A stretch of 64,000 bases of DNA from Nectonema munidae (lineage: Eukaryota > Nematomorpha > Nectonematoida > Nectonematidae): the NCBI GenBank assembly GCA_030549495.1, contig JAUIRK010000734.1, positions 465,670 through 529,669 on the forward strand, given 5' to 3'. The notes under the pieces are model-generated. The model was not told the DNA's origin. It did not search any database and saw only the letters and a program-made list of their open reading frames with translations. The number at the start of each line of letters is the position of its first letter. Position 1 is the stretch's first letter. Positions 55,049-64,000 of the stretch are shown piece by piece. Both the position numbers and the translations under genes were made by a program.

Positions 55049-56750
55049 ACGAGATGAATCTTCATTGAAGAGATTTTAATATAGAAAAATAGGTATTTTT
55101 ATAACAAATAAAATAAGTCAAACTTGTCAGTTGTAAAAAATAAAATTAATAATTAAAAAATAATAATTGGAGTACTTGGCTAAAAGAAGGAATATTGTGT
55201 AATCTGGCACACTTTTTGCCGTGGCGACAAGACCCGATTTTATAATAGAAGGAACAGTTCACTCTAAAACAAAGAAAAAGTGTACAATGAATGAATTATT
55301 ATTATTCTTTATACAATCCATCCTCGTTGTAAATGGAAAAAAGTAAAACATACTGAAATGAGACATGGGAAAGGTGGGAAAAATATTTAACAAAAGTTTT
55401 TAATGAAAGCTTACTATATTTTACATTCATTTCAACTTCTGTTGGAAAATAAGAAAATCAAGTTTCTTCGATACAAAAATTATAAAAACAAATAAGAAAA
55501 TTTTAATTCTTTTTTCAAAATAATAGTACAATTTAATTGCCTAATACAGGAATGGACACATAAGAAGATAAAAATAATTCGTCATAAATGATCTTTAATG
55601 TCTTATAAAGAGAAAAAAGCAAATATCCAAGTTTGAAATTTTTTCGATTTAATTTCATATTTTTAACACAAAAAAAACATAAAAGTAGAAACCAAAATAA
55701 CGAAAAAAATTCGGTATTCTTGAGAAAAAAGTTTTTGGGAAAGGAATCTAATTAAAAAACTTTTCAAAATGGTTAATACGGGTTGTGCCACAGACTATTC
55801 TTTAATAGAGTCTATTAAAGTAGTCTATGGGTTGTGCACACACAAAAAAAAGTTTTGAGAAGAACTAGCTAATCATAAGAACCACGCCAGATTGAGCAAA
55901 AAGGCGCCTGCGGCTTCGGGTAACGCAGTTGTCCCCTACTGCCCTAATACATTCCTTCAAATATAACGAGCAACCTTTTTGATAAAAGTTTCTATTTATG
56001 CTCGGAAAGTAAACTTCACGAAATAAAAAATACAAATTAAAAGAAATTACTGCTGAAAGTTAGTTAGTTAGGCGTTAGATGCTCTGAAGTTTGAAGTACA
56101 AAAAGATTGTTTACGAAAAAGTTTTGTAATGTTTCATCTTAAATCTTAATTTTTACAATATGTAGTTTTTTATGCCAATAAATTTTTAAACTCATTCTGT
56201 CCCTTTCTCCCCTCTGTAGTAAAAAGGCCTAAGATGAGGCCTCAATCTGCTTAAAAAGAGAAAAAAAAGACATCAACTGCTTAAAATATGAGAAATAAAG
56301 AAGTATAGAAATGCAAGTAATGATGTGACTTTGTTGAAGAAATCAATTGAAAAAGTGAAAGACTACATTACATACACCAAACACCTGTATGTGTTGTTCG
56401 GTGATGCTCATCTTATGAGAGCACATATTCTAAAAAAGACTAAAATATTTTAATGCATCTTTCACATTTTTGGCATTACCTTTTAGACCGAGTGTGGAAA
56501 AATTATGTTTTTGCCCCGAGCATCTAATTCTGTTTCATCTGTTGCTTTGAGGGAATTTCTTTTCCCTGACTTCCTCTTCATTACTGGTGTTTGAACTCAG
56601 GCGTTCACATGACTTAGGGAAAAAACATCTGAACCAGAAGTGTCCCATTCAAGACTAATTGTTTTCAAAACTTGAAGAGTTCATCGAAGAATTAGAAAGA
56701 TGGAATCAAAACTTCCAATACACATATGGTGTGCTTTCAATGAGAACACA
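55049..56750. other. Gene-poor stretch
   Basis: AT-rich, with no supported gene. GGCGCCTGCGGCTTCGGGTA near 55909 is a small GC-rich island of unknown origin. ACTATTCTTTAATAGAGTCTATTAAAGTAGTCTATGG near 55795 is an imperfect palindrome. Confidence 0.35.
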
Positions 56751-56759
56751 GTATTTACT

Positions 56760-57180
56760 GACTTTATCGGCCTCAAGTAGGGATATAGGGGATATCAAGA
56801 AAATATTCGGTTGGCCGGATATCCGGCTAAAATTTTACTATCTGATACCCACTATACGAAGTCCGGCCTTACTTTACATTTTAGCGGGAATCCGGTTAAT
56901 CTGGCCGGATACCTCATATTAAATGACAATTATTTTGAGCAATAACACTGAGAGGCTCCAATGCTGTTACGCCGAGGCATGCCCTGAGGATGAGCTCTCA
57001 CTCCTAGAAATGGCAAGCGTCTCAAATAGCCTCTGGCAGCGAATCTCTAGATCTGCCTTCTCGTGGCGGGGTTGTTTCAAACTAAATGATCTAGAGGTGA
57101 AAACGGAAAGTAGGCGCTTTAACCTACAGCTTCGGGTGGAACAAGTCCGTGAGTTCTAGCGAACAATTGTTCTAGGAGAA
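56760..57180. repeat. GC-rich repeat patch, probable MITE or LINE debris
   Basis: 56780-56925 contains repeated GGCCGGATATCCGGCT-like palindromic words and begins TAGGGATATAGGGG, resembling a hAT-type MITE. 56930-57170 is unusually GC-rich (GTTACGCCGAGGCATGCCC, TCGTGGCGGGGTTG) and looks like a separate transposed fragment. The frames at 56659-56922 and 56923-57159 have no family resemblance and are not taken as genes. Confidence 0.4.
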
Positions 57181-57299
57181 AATAACTCCGATAAATAGCA
57201 AAATCTTAAATATTTTAAATATCAAAAGCTAAAGATTCTCAATCCTGAAAACAAAATGGTCGGCGTCAGAAAGGGTATCCGGTTCTAAAAACTTTGCTT

Positions 57300-59497
57300 T
57301 ATTTACCTTATGTTATGATCCGAACAAACAGGGGGAGGGGGTACAGCCCTAAGTACTTGTGGGTGCGGCCAACTGCCTACGTCAAAAAGAACGTTGGAAA
57401 ATCGTGCAAGAGAAAGGAAAAAGATTTGAGATTCGCTACATGGAATGTGGGATCGATAACGGATAATGGCTTAGAGCTGGTAGAAGAAATGAAGAAAATA
57501 AATATTCAAGCGATGTGTGTCCAGGAGACAAAATGGGGAGGCAACGCTGCAAAGGAAATAGGTGAAGGCTTTAAAATTTTTTACAGTGGAAAGGCGAAGA
57601 AATAGAATTGAGTGGGAATCATATGTTCACTGAATTGGAAAAACAAGGTGTTGGAAGTGAAGAGAACGCATGATCGACTAATACGTATCAAACTGGTTGG
57701 GGAAGATGAGCTTATAACCATCATATCAGCATACGCACATAAAGAAAAGTATTCTTTTCTTATAGTTTAGAAGAAATGTTCGAAGAAGTAAATGAAAGAT
57801 CGTTGATAAGAGGTGATCTAAACGGCCATTTGGGAGAATAATGTGAAGGCTACGAAGAAAGACATGGAGGGCATGGTTTTGGAAAAAGGAATGAAGACAG
57901 AGAGAGAATTTTACAGATGGCAGAAAGAATTGAACTCCTTTCTAGGAAGAGAGATTGCCAGCCAACACAAAATGGTCGCCCTTGATGTGTTCAAAAACAA
58001 AAAATATAAGGTAAAAAAACTGGAAAACTGAATATTTAGAAGTTAAAAGAAAGAGAAACAAGGTTAGAGTTTAGGAAAGCATTAAGAAGGGTAGGTAAAC
58101 GAGTGATGAAGAGTGATCATGTAGAATAAATTTATGGAAAGATAAAAGAGACTTTAGTATCACTCAGCGAAAATTTTTAGGACGAACAAAGAATGGTAGA
58201 ATAAAACAAAAAGAGATGTCGTAGCTGAATGAAAACGTTAGAAGAGTGCAAAAAGAGAAAAAATGTCTTTCAAAAAGTGGAAAAAGAAACTTGAAAGAAG
58301 AAAAAGAAATAAAGGGAGCCAAAAAAAAGGCGAAAATGAAATATACAGATTCAGAATTGTTAAAGCAAGAAAGAAGGAAAGGAAAGAAATTGGTAAAGTC
58401 AATATTATTAAAGATAAGGAGGGAAAACTGGTCTTTAACACTGAAGAAGTTTAAAACAGATGGGCAGATTATTTTAAAAAACTTCTGAATAGAGGCAATA
58501 TTAAAGAAGACGTCGAAGAATCGTTAAATGTAGAAGGGCGAGAAAAAATAATTGATGAATCCGAAGTGATGCAACAAATCAAAAAATGAAGAATGATAAA
58601 GCAACTGGACTTAGTGAGATTAGTGTCGCTGTGTTGAAAGCAGGAGGATATGAAACTCTCTACTGGATGGTGAAACTACTGAAAAAAGTGTGGATAGAAG
58701 AAAAAATACCTGAAGACTGGAGGAAAAGTGTATTTGAACGCACATCGAAAAAGAAAGGATACGTTTTAGAATGTGGTAGTTATCGTGGAATAAAGTTACT
58801 GGAGTAAGCGCTAAAAGTAATGGAAAGAATTTTGAACAAGCTAATTAGATCAGTGATTGAAATAGATCCCATTCAATTTGGATTTATGTCAGGAAAGAGT
58901 AGGATAGATGCGATTATTGTTACAAGGCAATTGATAGAAAAGAAAATTGAAGAATATGAATCAATGTTTTGTGGTTTTGTAGACTTGGAAAAAGCTTACA
59001 ACACGATCCACAGAAAAGTAGAATACTGGTGCTTGTGTAAAAAAGGAGTATCGGAAAAATTAGTTAGGCTGGTGCAAGAAATATACAAAAATTCAAAAAC
59101 GGCTGTTAGAAGCACAAAAGAGATATCAAGAGAATTTGAAGTAAAAATGGGATTACATTAGGGGTCGGCACTGAGTCCATTATTGTTTATTTGTTTATGA
59201 ATTATTATCAACACACATAAGGAAGGATGGACTGTGGGAACTTTTATTTGTAGACAATTTGGCGATATTGGGAGAAAGCAAGAAACATCTTGAAGAGAGA
59301 ATTGTAAAATAGCAAGAGTGCTTAGAGAAGTTTGGACTAATGATGAATGCTAAGAAGACAGATGTTATGTTATGTAATAAAAATGATGATTTTCAATTGC
59401 AAATTGAATATAGACATGAGGAAAAGCTGAAACAAGTAAGAAACTTTAAGTATTTGGGTACACGAATTTCCAAGAAGGGAAGTTGTGAAAAGAGGTA
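57300..59497 (+). mobile_element. RTE-clade LINE, 5' and central part
   Basis: The AP endonuclease opens with FATWNVGSITDNGLELVEEM and CVQETKWGG (57294-57605) and continues with RGDLNGHLGE near 57810. The reverse transcriptase follows: MKNDKATGLSEISVAVLKAG, CGSYRGIKLLE, IQFGFMSGKS, GFVDLEKAYNTIH (motif A) and GSALSPLLF near 59165. The normally YADD-like motif reads LLFVDNLAI (about 59245), so a catalytic aspartate appears changed. Frames change repeatedly. The text is cut at about 59497, where a Tigger-like terminus begins, and resumes near 62270. The clade is RTE, of the CFDP2-like endonuclease group. Confidence 0.85.
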
Positions 59498-60639
59498 CAG
59501 TCAAGCCGCGTTTTTCCGTCACCATCCGTTTCTGAGAAAAGTGACGGATCTTCGAGGCTGACGGAAAATTGAAACTAAATTTAGAGTTATAAACTCTATC
59601 ATATACCCGATAAATTAACAATCATTTAAATTATAAATTTATTCTTAGACAAAAATAAGGGAAGACAAAAGAGTTTATTATTTAAAATTTTTATAGCAAA
59701 AAAGTCTTTCGAATTTGTCTGCTTTGCCGTTTTTACGATGCTTTCGTAATAAAGCATACATTACATTCCACAAACTATCTAGATGATTTCTAGTTGTATT
59801 AGGATTTTGTTCCAAATATCCTATAGCAGCAGCAAGATTTTTTCTTGCACTTGAGAGTCATTAAGCTTTTTCCTCGTATCTTTATTCAATACTACAGGGT
59901 GTTCGACCACCTAGCCCCCTTCCCCCGTGCAGAGCACAACTGGGTCGTCATTAACTGAAATCACTAATACAATAGGAAAGAACATTGTTAATTCAAATAC
60001 CAAATTTTATGGTAATCTAAAAATTATTTCTTTTTTTTTGGAAACATGTCTTTGTTAAATGATTCAGAAAAATTGAGGTGGATGGATATGTCGCATCATG
60101 GTCATTACTTTTCGCATCGCGAAAGATCAGCCTATAGGAAAAATAGAGTTTGATCGATTTGACTGCGAGATGGACAGCAGGCCTGCTCAAGTGGCAGAAA
60201 AGCAAAGAAATTTTCAGCGAGTCGCTTGATAGAGAGAGATGAGCATCCGCTGGCTTCAAAAGGAGATTGAAAGGCTTCGAGGTGAGAAAAAGAGTGTTGC
60301 AAGCATCCACAGATTTCTTTACTCCGTTGGTGCCAAGGCTTTTCATCAGGTTCGAGCGCCAAAACTCTCGCAGAAAATATGCAGTGTCGCATGTGGTTTT
60401 GTGAGTTTTGAGCGACTGTACAACAGAGACCTTTTCTTAGCTCCTTCAGGTGAATTTTTTTGATTGAGACGTCTTTTTCTGAATTTCTAATCAGAAATTT
60501 GAAACTTCTGAAGTTCTGATTTTTGAAATTTGAATAAAACTATAAAAGAACGTAGAATAGAAATAAAACAGCAGCAATTATAAATAGTAGTAGGTGTAAC
60601 ATTGCTCAAGTTGATTTAATTATTTGCAAAGCAGAGCGC

Positions 60640-61625
60640 ACTCAAACTTTTAAAGGCTGGTAGTTTCAAACACAGCGGATGCAGTAACGTGTTTGTAAAC
60701 TTCTGTAATGAGCTTTGAAACTTTTATTGATCCCAGCATCCATAGGCGGAATGTGTGAAGTAGTTCTCGAAGGAAGGAATAACAGAGTTGCATTTGACAT
60801 TTCTTGTGACTTATGACTAATAACCTTGTCACACAACAGAATAATTTTTTCTATTTTGTTGCATTTTTGTTTAGGTTGAAAAGTCAAGTTTGAAACAAGT
60901 TAGCAACCATTTTTGCTTTTGAGTTGTGATGATAATAATTTACATAAATAATAGTCGGATCGTCTTTCCAAAGAAAAATGGGACGTTTTGCTGTTTCTAA
61001 TAGAAAATTCCCATCACTATTATGGCATGAAAAAAGCACAGTCAAACTATCTTTGCTCTTTTTGTCATTTTGAAGGTGCAGTGGTTAATGTGTTGACAGG
61101 CTGTAGCTTATAGAACAAACCTGTCCCGTCAAAGTTGTAAAAGTTTGCTCGACTGTTTCAGCTAATTTTTGTTCCAAGCTTCCACGTCCAACTTCCACTG
61201 CATTTATGTCAGCACTTCAACTTTATCTATGAACATAATGTTTGCGTATCCAATGGTTCTTTTTAAATCGATCTAGCCATTCACAAGAGTAGCTGAACTA
61301 TCCTGTAACATTAAGCCAGTGATTAGAGCATTTCTGGCTCGCATTTCACCAAACCAACCATCACGGCCTCTTCTAGATTAACGTGTTAAGCAGACGCCCT
61401 GAAACGAAACCTGATTCTGGTTTACAATTGTTTTTTCTCAAAATATCTGCAACTATTGTACGACCAATTGTTACATCCCATTCTTTCGTAAAAAGCAAAA
61501 CAATTTCACTATATGACTTGTTGATGGATGATGGTTCTTGTACACACAAATTTCATATTTTTTTCTACAGTTAAAACAGTACATGATCTTTTAAGTTCTT
61601 TCAAATTTGAAGACAAGAATAAAAA
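60640..61625 (-). pseudogene. Tigger-like (pogo) transposase remnant
   Basis: Pieces in N-to-C order on the - strand are: KELKRSCTVLTVEKNMKF and KEWDVTIGRTIVADILRKNN (61400-61610), matching the CENP-B-type N-terminal DNA-binding region; FDGTGLFYKLQP near 61110, matching the NADETGLFY first catalytic motif, with the aspartate kept; and IPPMDAGINKSFKAHYRSLQ near 60700, matching the IQPMDQGVIRSFK.YYR end of the DDE domain. Frames change and stops occur throughout. The second aspartate region (usually DN.PAH) is not readable, so it is inactive. Confidence 0.75.
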
Positions 61626-61649
61626 TACAAGACGGATTTAATTCTAAAT

Positions 61650-62090
61650 AAAAAAGACAAAAAAGAATTCAATAATTTTTATTAAGTTTTTTATTTTTTT
61701 TTGTGATATATATTTTTTATATGTAAACAAATTTATTCCTCAAACAATATAAAAATATAAAAGATTATTAATAATATAAAAAATAAGAAAATTATTATAT
61801 TTTTAACTATTTTAGATATTACAATGTTAAAAAATAGTCAAATCTAACTTCTTCAAGGCAGAAATTATCACAACAATTCAAAGAAAACATTATAACAAGT
61901 GAGAAAAAATTTTACATAAAGAGAAATTATTTAAAATGTGCTTGAAAAGCCAAGAAATTATTAATATTTGTAAATAGTGTAATTTATTACAATGTGTTGT
62001 AATTATTTACAAGGTTTGGGCAAACTTGATGGACTATCAAGACATTATTCTTATTACAATAACTCATCGGTTACAAAGATTAAATGAAGG
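61650..62090. other. Gene-free AT-rich DNA
   Basis: AT-rich with no supported feature; probably the right part of the inserted Tigger-like element. Confidence 0.3.
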
Positions 62091-62760
62091 AGACGGATGT
62101 TGCGACAGAAGGATTTTCGAGGTAAATACAACAGACAAATTTCCGTTATTGAAAAAAACCTGACAGATGTTGAGGGTGCCAGAAAATTGAGGGATAGATT
62201 TTTGAGGTTTCGCTGTACAAGCAAGGGTCAATGCCAGCTGGTTGAAGTGAAGAGTAGTAAAAACAGTTATAAGTGTCAAAAGAATGTAGATGAAACTGAA
62301 AGCGAAGATTTACACAACAATCGTAAGACCAGTAATGACATATGAATGTGAATGCTGAAGCTTAAGAAAAATACGAAAGGAAATTAGTAGCAAGTGGGAA
62401 GAAGATTCTTAGAAAAATTATGGGAGTAACGCTAAAAGACCAAAAGAGAACTGAAGAAGTGAAAAAAGACAGGAGTTGGAATAAGTATATTGGCAGTAGC
62501 AGAGCGCAGCAAATTAAGGTAATACGGACACCTTTTAAGAAAGAAAGAAGACGACATAGTGAGACAAGCGTTGGATAAAAAAAGTGTATGGAAAGAGAAG
62601 CAAGGGAAGACAACGCAAAAGATGGACTCCAAAAGCTTGGTCTCAACAAGGAGGATGATTACGAGAGAAAAAAATGGAGAGCGAATTGTAGTCACCGAGC
62701 CCCAACTTGGAGACAAAGTGTTTTTAGATTTTAGGATTAATCTATTATATAATCTTGTAA
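62090..62760 (+). mobile_element. RTE-clade LINE, 3' part
   Basis: Continuation of the LINE after the interruption. MKLKAKIYTTIVRPVMTYEC (with the expected CECW) is near 62290-62365, then KKILRKIMGVTLKDQKRTEE near 62400-62460, then GKRSKGRQRKRWTPKAWSQQ near 62590-62650. The last residues (EKNGERIVVTEPQLGDKVF) correspond to the tails at 32488-32564. A frame change falls near 62530. The usual AAGAAGAAG tail is replaced by ordinary AT-rich sequence. Confidence 0.75.
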
Positions 62761-63009
62761 GTCAGTCGTTGGCACAAAAAAGTAAACAATTAAAATGAAA
62801 GCTTGTATCTCTATAGCTACAACAATATTTCGATTATTCTATCAACTTTTCTATATCGTATTTTTTTAAAAAGTGGGTTATTGTTAATTAATGAATTACT
62901 TAAGTAAATTTAATTATAGCTATATCATAGTTCCACCGTAGATAATCATTGGATATGCTTTTTAATTTGGAAGTAAAATATATATAAAAAAATTCAGAGT
63001 CAAAGAGTC

Positions 63010-63075
63010 TGTCATTAAAAAATCTTGACTCCGGTGTTGGAGTCACCAAAATATCTAGATAACTCCGCACCCCTG
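63010..63075 (-). repeat. GGAGTCGGAGTC-type hAT MITE end
   Basis: It ends AACTCCGCACCCCTG, so on the - strand it begins CAGGGGTGCGGAGTT. Inside are GACTCCGGTGTTGGAGTC words. The related fragment at 39231-39300 begins GGGCGTGGAGTCGGAGTC. Both look like truncated copies of one MITE family. Confidence 0.5.
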
Positions 63076-63179
63076 GTTGTGCAATACATAAATCTTGGAA
63101 TTATAAAGTGAAATTTCGAAATACCTTTTAATGAAAATCATAGAGAACAAGCAATAAAAATTGAGAATGTTTAATTCCC

Positions 63180-63770
63180 ATGATAAAAATAACAATTCTT
63201 TGTGCAATATTGGGAATTGGATATAAAAATATACCAAAGACTGCTATGCACCAGATAATGCATTTAATCTTTAAATATAATGGGAATTTTAATGAGTTCT
63301 TAGAGTTTCGAATTAATGTGGGTGACAAGACATTGGAGAACCATATTATTTCCAAAACTATTCAAAATGTATTAATATCTATATGTGGAGATTCAATATT
63401 AAGTACCATTGTAAATAATAATAAAAAAAGGAAAGTTTTTTATTCCCATTATTGATGGTGAAACAACATATTCTTCTAATCATAATCGGCTTTGTTTATG
63501 TGTGAGCTATGTGGAAAAAGAGGATAATTTACACAAAAATAAAGTTTATTCAGTTTTAACCTGTAAATGACTTAACAGGAGAGGGACTTGGTCAACAAAT
63601 TCTCAGTCTTGCAAAACATTGGTCTTAATCTTAAATAAAAGGTTTGGCGGGTTTACAATGGAGCTTCATCGATGTCTTCTCATATAAATGGGGTTCAAGC
63701 TTATATACGAAAAATATTTTAGCTTAACAATTTTTTCAGGCAAAAACACGGCTGATAAAGCTAATTCTTT
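63180..63770 (+). pseudogene. hAT transposase fragment (DUF4371/ZMYM1-like)
   Basis: The open block 63180-63455 ends GNFNEFLEFRINVGDKTLEN and then SKTIQNVLISICGDSILSTI. After a shift the text reads PIIDGETTYSSNHNRLCLCV, matching the FSIIADETTD..N.EQL first-aspartate motif, then LTGEGLGQQILSL near 63580, and NGASSMSSHINGVQAYIRK near 63660-63710 (family form GYDGA..M.G..NGVQA.I). The second half of the transposase is absent, and the fragment ends by about 63770. Stops and shifts are present. Confidence 0.75.
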
Positions 63771-63913
63771 TCTTTTCAGTCTAACAGATCCACTTATTCT
63801 AGCACTCTGCTGTGCAAAAAGTTATGTCTTTAACTCAGTTTCTCTCTAGAGCTCTTCAGACTGTAAACACAGACTTGATAAGAGGTCGTTCACAATTGAC
63901 GTCAACTAAAACT

Positions 63914-63938
63914 GGGGGGGGGGGGGGGGGGGGGGGGG
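63914..63938 (+). repeat. G25 homopolymer
   Basis: An uninterrupted run of 25 G bases follows AACT and precedes TATCC. The run length in the assembly may be unreliable because such tracts slip. Confidence 0.9.
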
Positions 63939-63966
63939 TATCCAAAGTTGACATAAGTCGATTTTG

Positions 63967-64000
63967 TTAACCCTATTAGTGCAGGGCAAAATTTGCCGGC
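63967..64000 (+). repeat. piggyBac-type MITE end (TTAA), cut by window edge
   Basis: TTAACCCTATTAGTGCAGGG followed by CAAAATTTGCCGGC. It matches the complement of 6254-6283 over about 29 bases with two or three differences. It starts with TTAA and extends beyond the window. Confidence 0.5.

Larger units (their letters stand above)
59498..62090 (-). mobile_element. Tigger/pogo-like element inserted in the LINE
   Basis: A TA at 59496-59497 is followed by CAGTCAAGCCGCGTTTTTCC, a pogo-type terminus with subterminal GTGACGGATCTTCGAGGC text, much like the arrangement at 42506. The matching right terminus was not found; the LINE text is recognisable again by about 62270, so the right boundary is approximate. 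Transposase remnants lie on the - strand at 60640-61625. 59900-60470 holds other, unassigned sequence (a 74-residue frame at 60239-60463 with no family). Confidence 0.6.

Noticed and set aside
58238-58488. Overlapping lysine-rich frames on both strands
   Set aside because: They are the region between endonuclease and reverse transcriptase of the RTE LINE and its antisense.

Overview
This is a strongly AT-rich eukaryotic window that reads as repeat-dense invertebrate DNA, most likely arthropod. The evidence is short GT-AG introns of about 60 bases, AATAAA-type 3' ends, and a mobile-element set (piggyBac, Tc1/mariner, pogo/Tigger, several hAT lineages, MULE with a FLYWCH finger, RTE and Jockey-like LINEs) typical of arthropods. 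A parasitic copepod such as a salmon louse would fit, but that is an impression, not a demonstration. I saw no bacterial gene, CRISPR array, rRNA or intact tRNA.

Only one gene looks like an intact, non-mobile host gene. It is a single-exon 590-residue DC-STAMP-domain (DCST/sneaky/SPE-42 type) multipass membrane protein at 20356-22128 on the + strand. It has a poly(A) signal just downstream and five CCAAT-box motifs in the 350 bases upstream. A TE-derived gene of the Cc8L18.2-like arthropod family (13429-15206, three exons) is nearly whole. Almost everything else is mobile-element debris.

Layout. 1-2100: gene-poor, with a ~147-bp satellite. 2130-6190: a second, ~150-bp satellite split by an unusual hAT-like element (2707-~5640). 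6300-8050: hAT tail and a fossil LTR-retrotransposon integrase. 8170-10590: AT-rich DNA and a 758-bp MITE. 10940-13010: piggyBac copy 1 (-). 13429-15206: Cc8L18.2-like gene. 15612-15795: a perfect 22-bp minisatellite. 15870-17020: LINE tail. 17400-18460: broken spliced gene of unknown kind. 18930-19740: diverged repeats. 20356-22128: DCST gene. 23880-27100: MITEs, a tRNA-headed SINE candidate and a mariner remnant. 27128-30354: piggyBac copy 2 (-). 30416-32716: MULE with a tiny nested LINE tail. 33240-34920: piggyBac copy 4 (-) carrying an RTE insertion. 35590-36000: hAT tail. 41785-42480: Jockey-like tail. 42506-43295: pogo-type MITE. 45060-47968: second hAT-like element of the unusual family, with both ends. 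49400-50988: ZBED5/SCAND3-like hAT (-). 51725-55044: piggyBac copy 3 (+), with both TTAA sites. 57300-62760: RTE LINE split by a Tigger-like element. 63060-63770: DUF4371-type hAT piece.

The best leads are four. First, the hAT-like family with FDTTxxNTG and CRHHxxE signatures (two diverged copies, one with terminal inverted repeats and an 8-bp target duplication). Second, the piggyBac clade, unified by a conserved intron and an exact 12-base subterminal word. Third, the intronless, RING-less DCST gene with its duplicated CCAAT promoter. Fourth, the readable nesting order of insertions. Translations beyond the plain long reading frames were done by eye, so boundaries of degraded elements are approximate.
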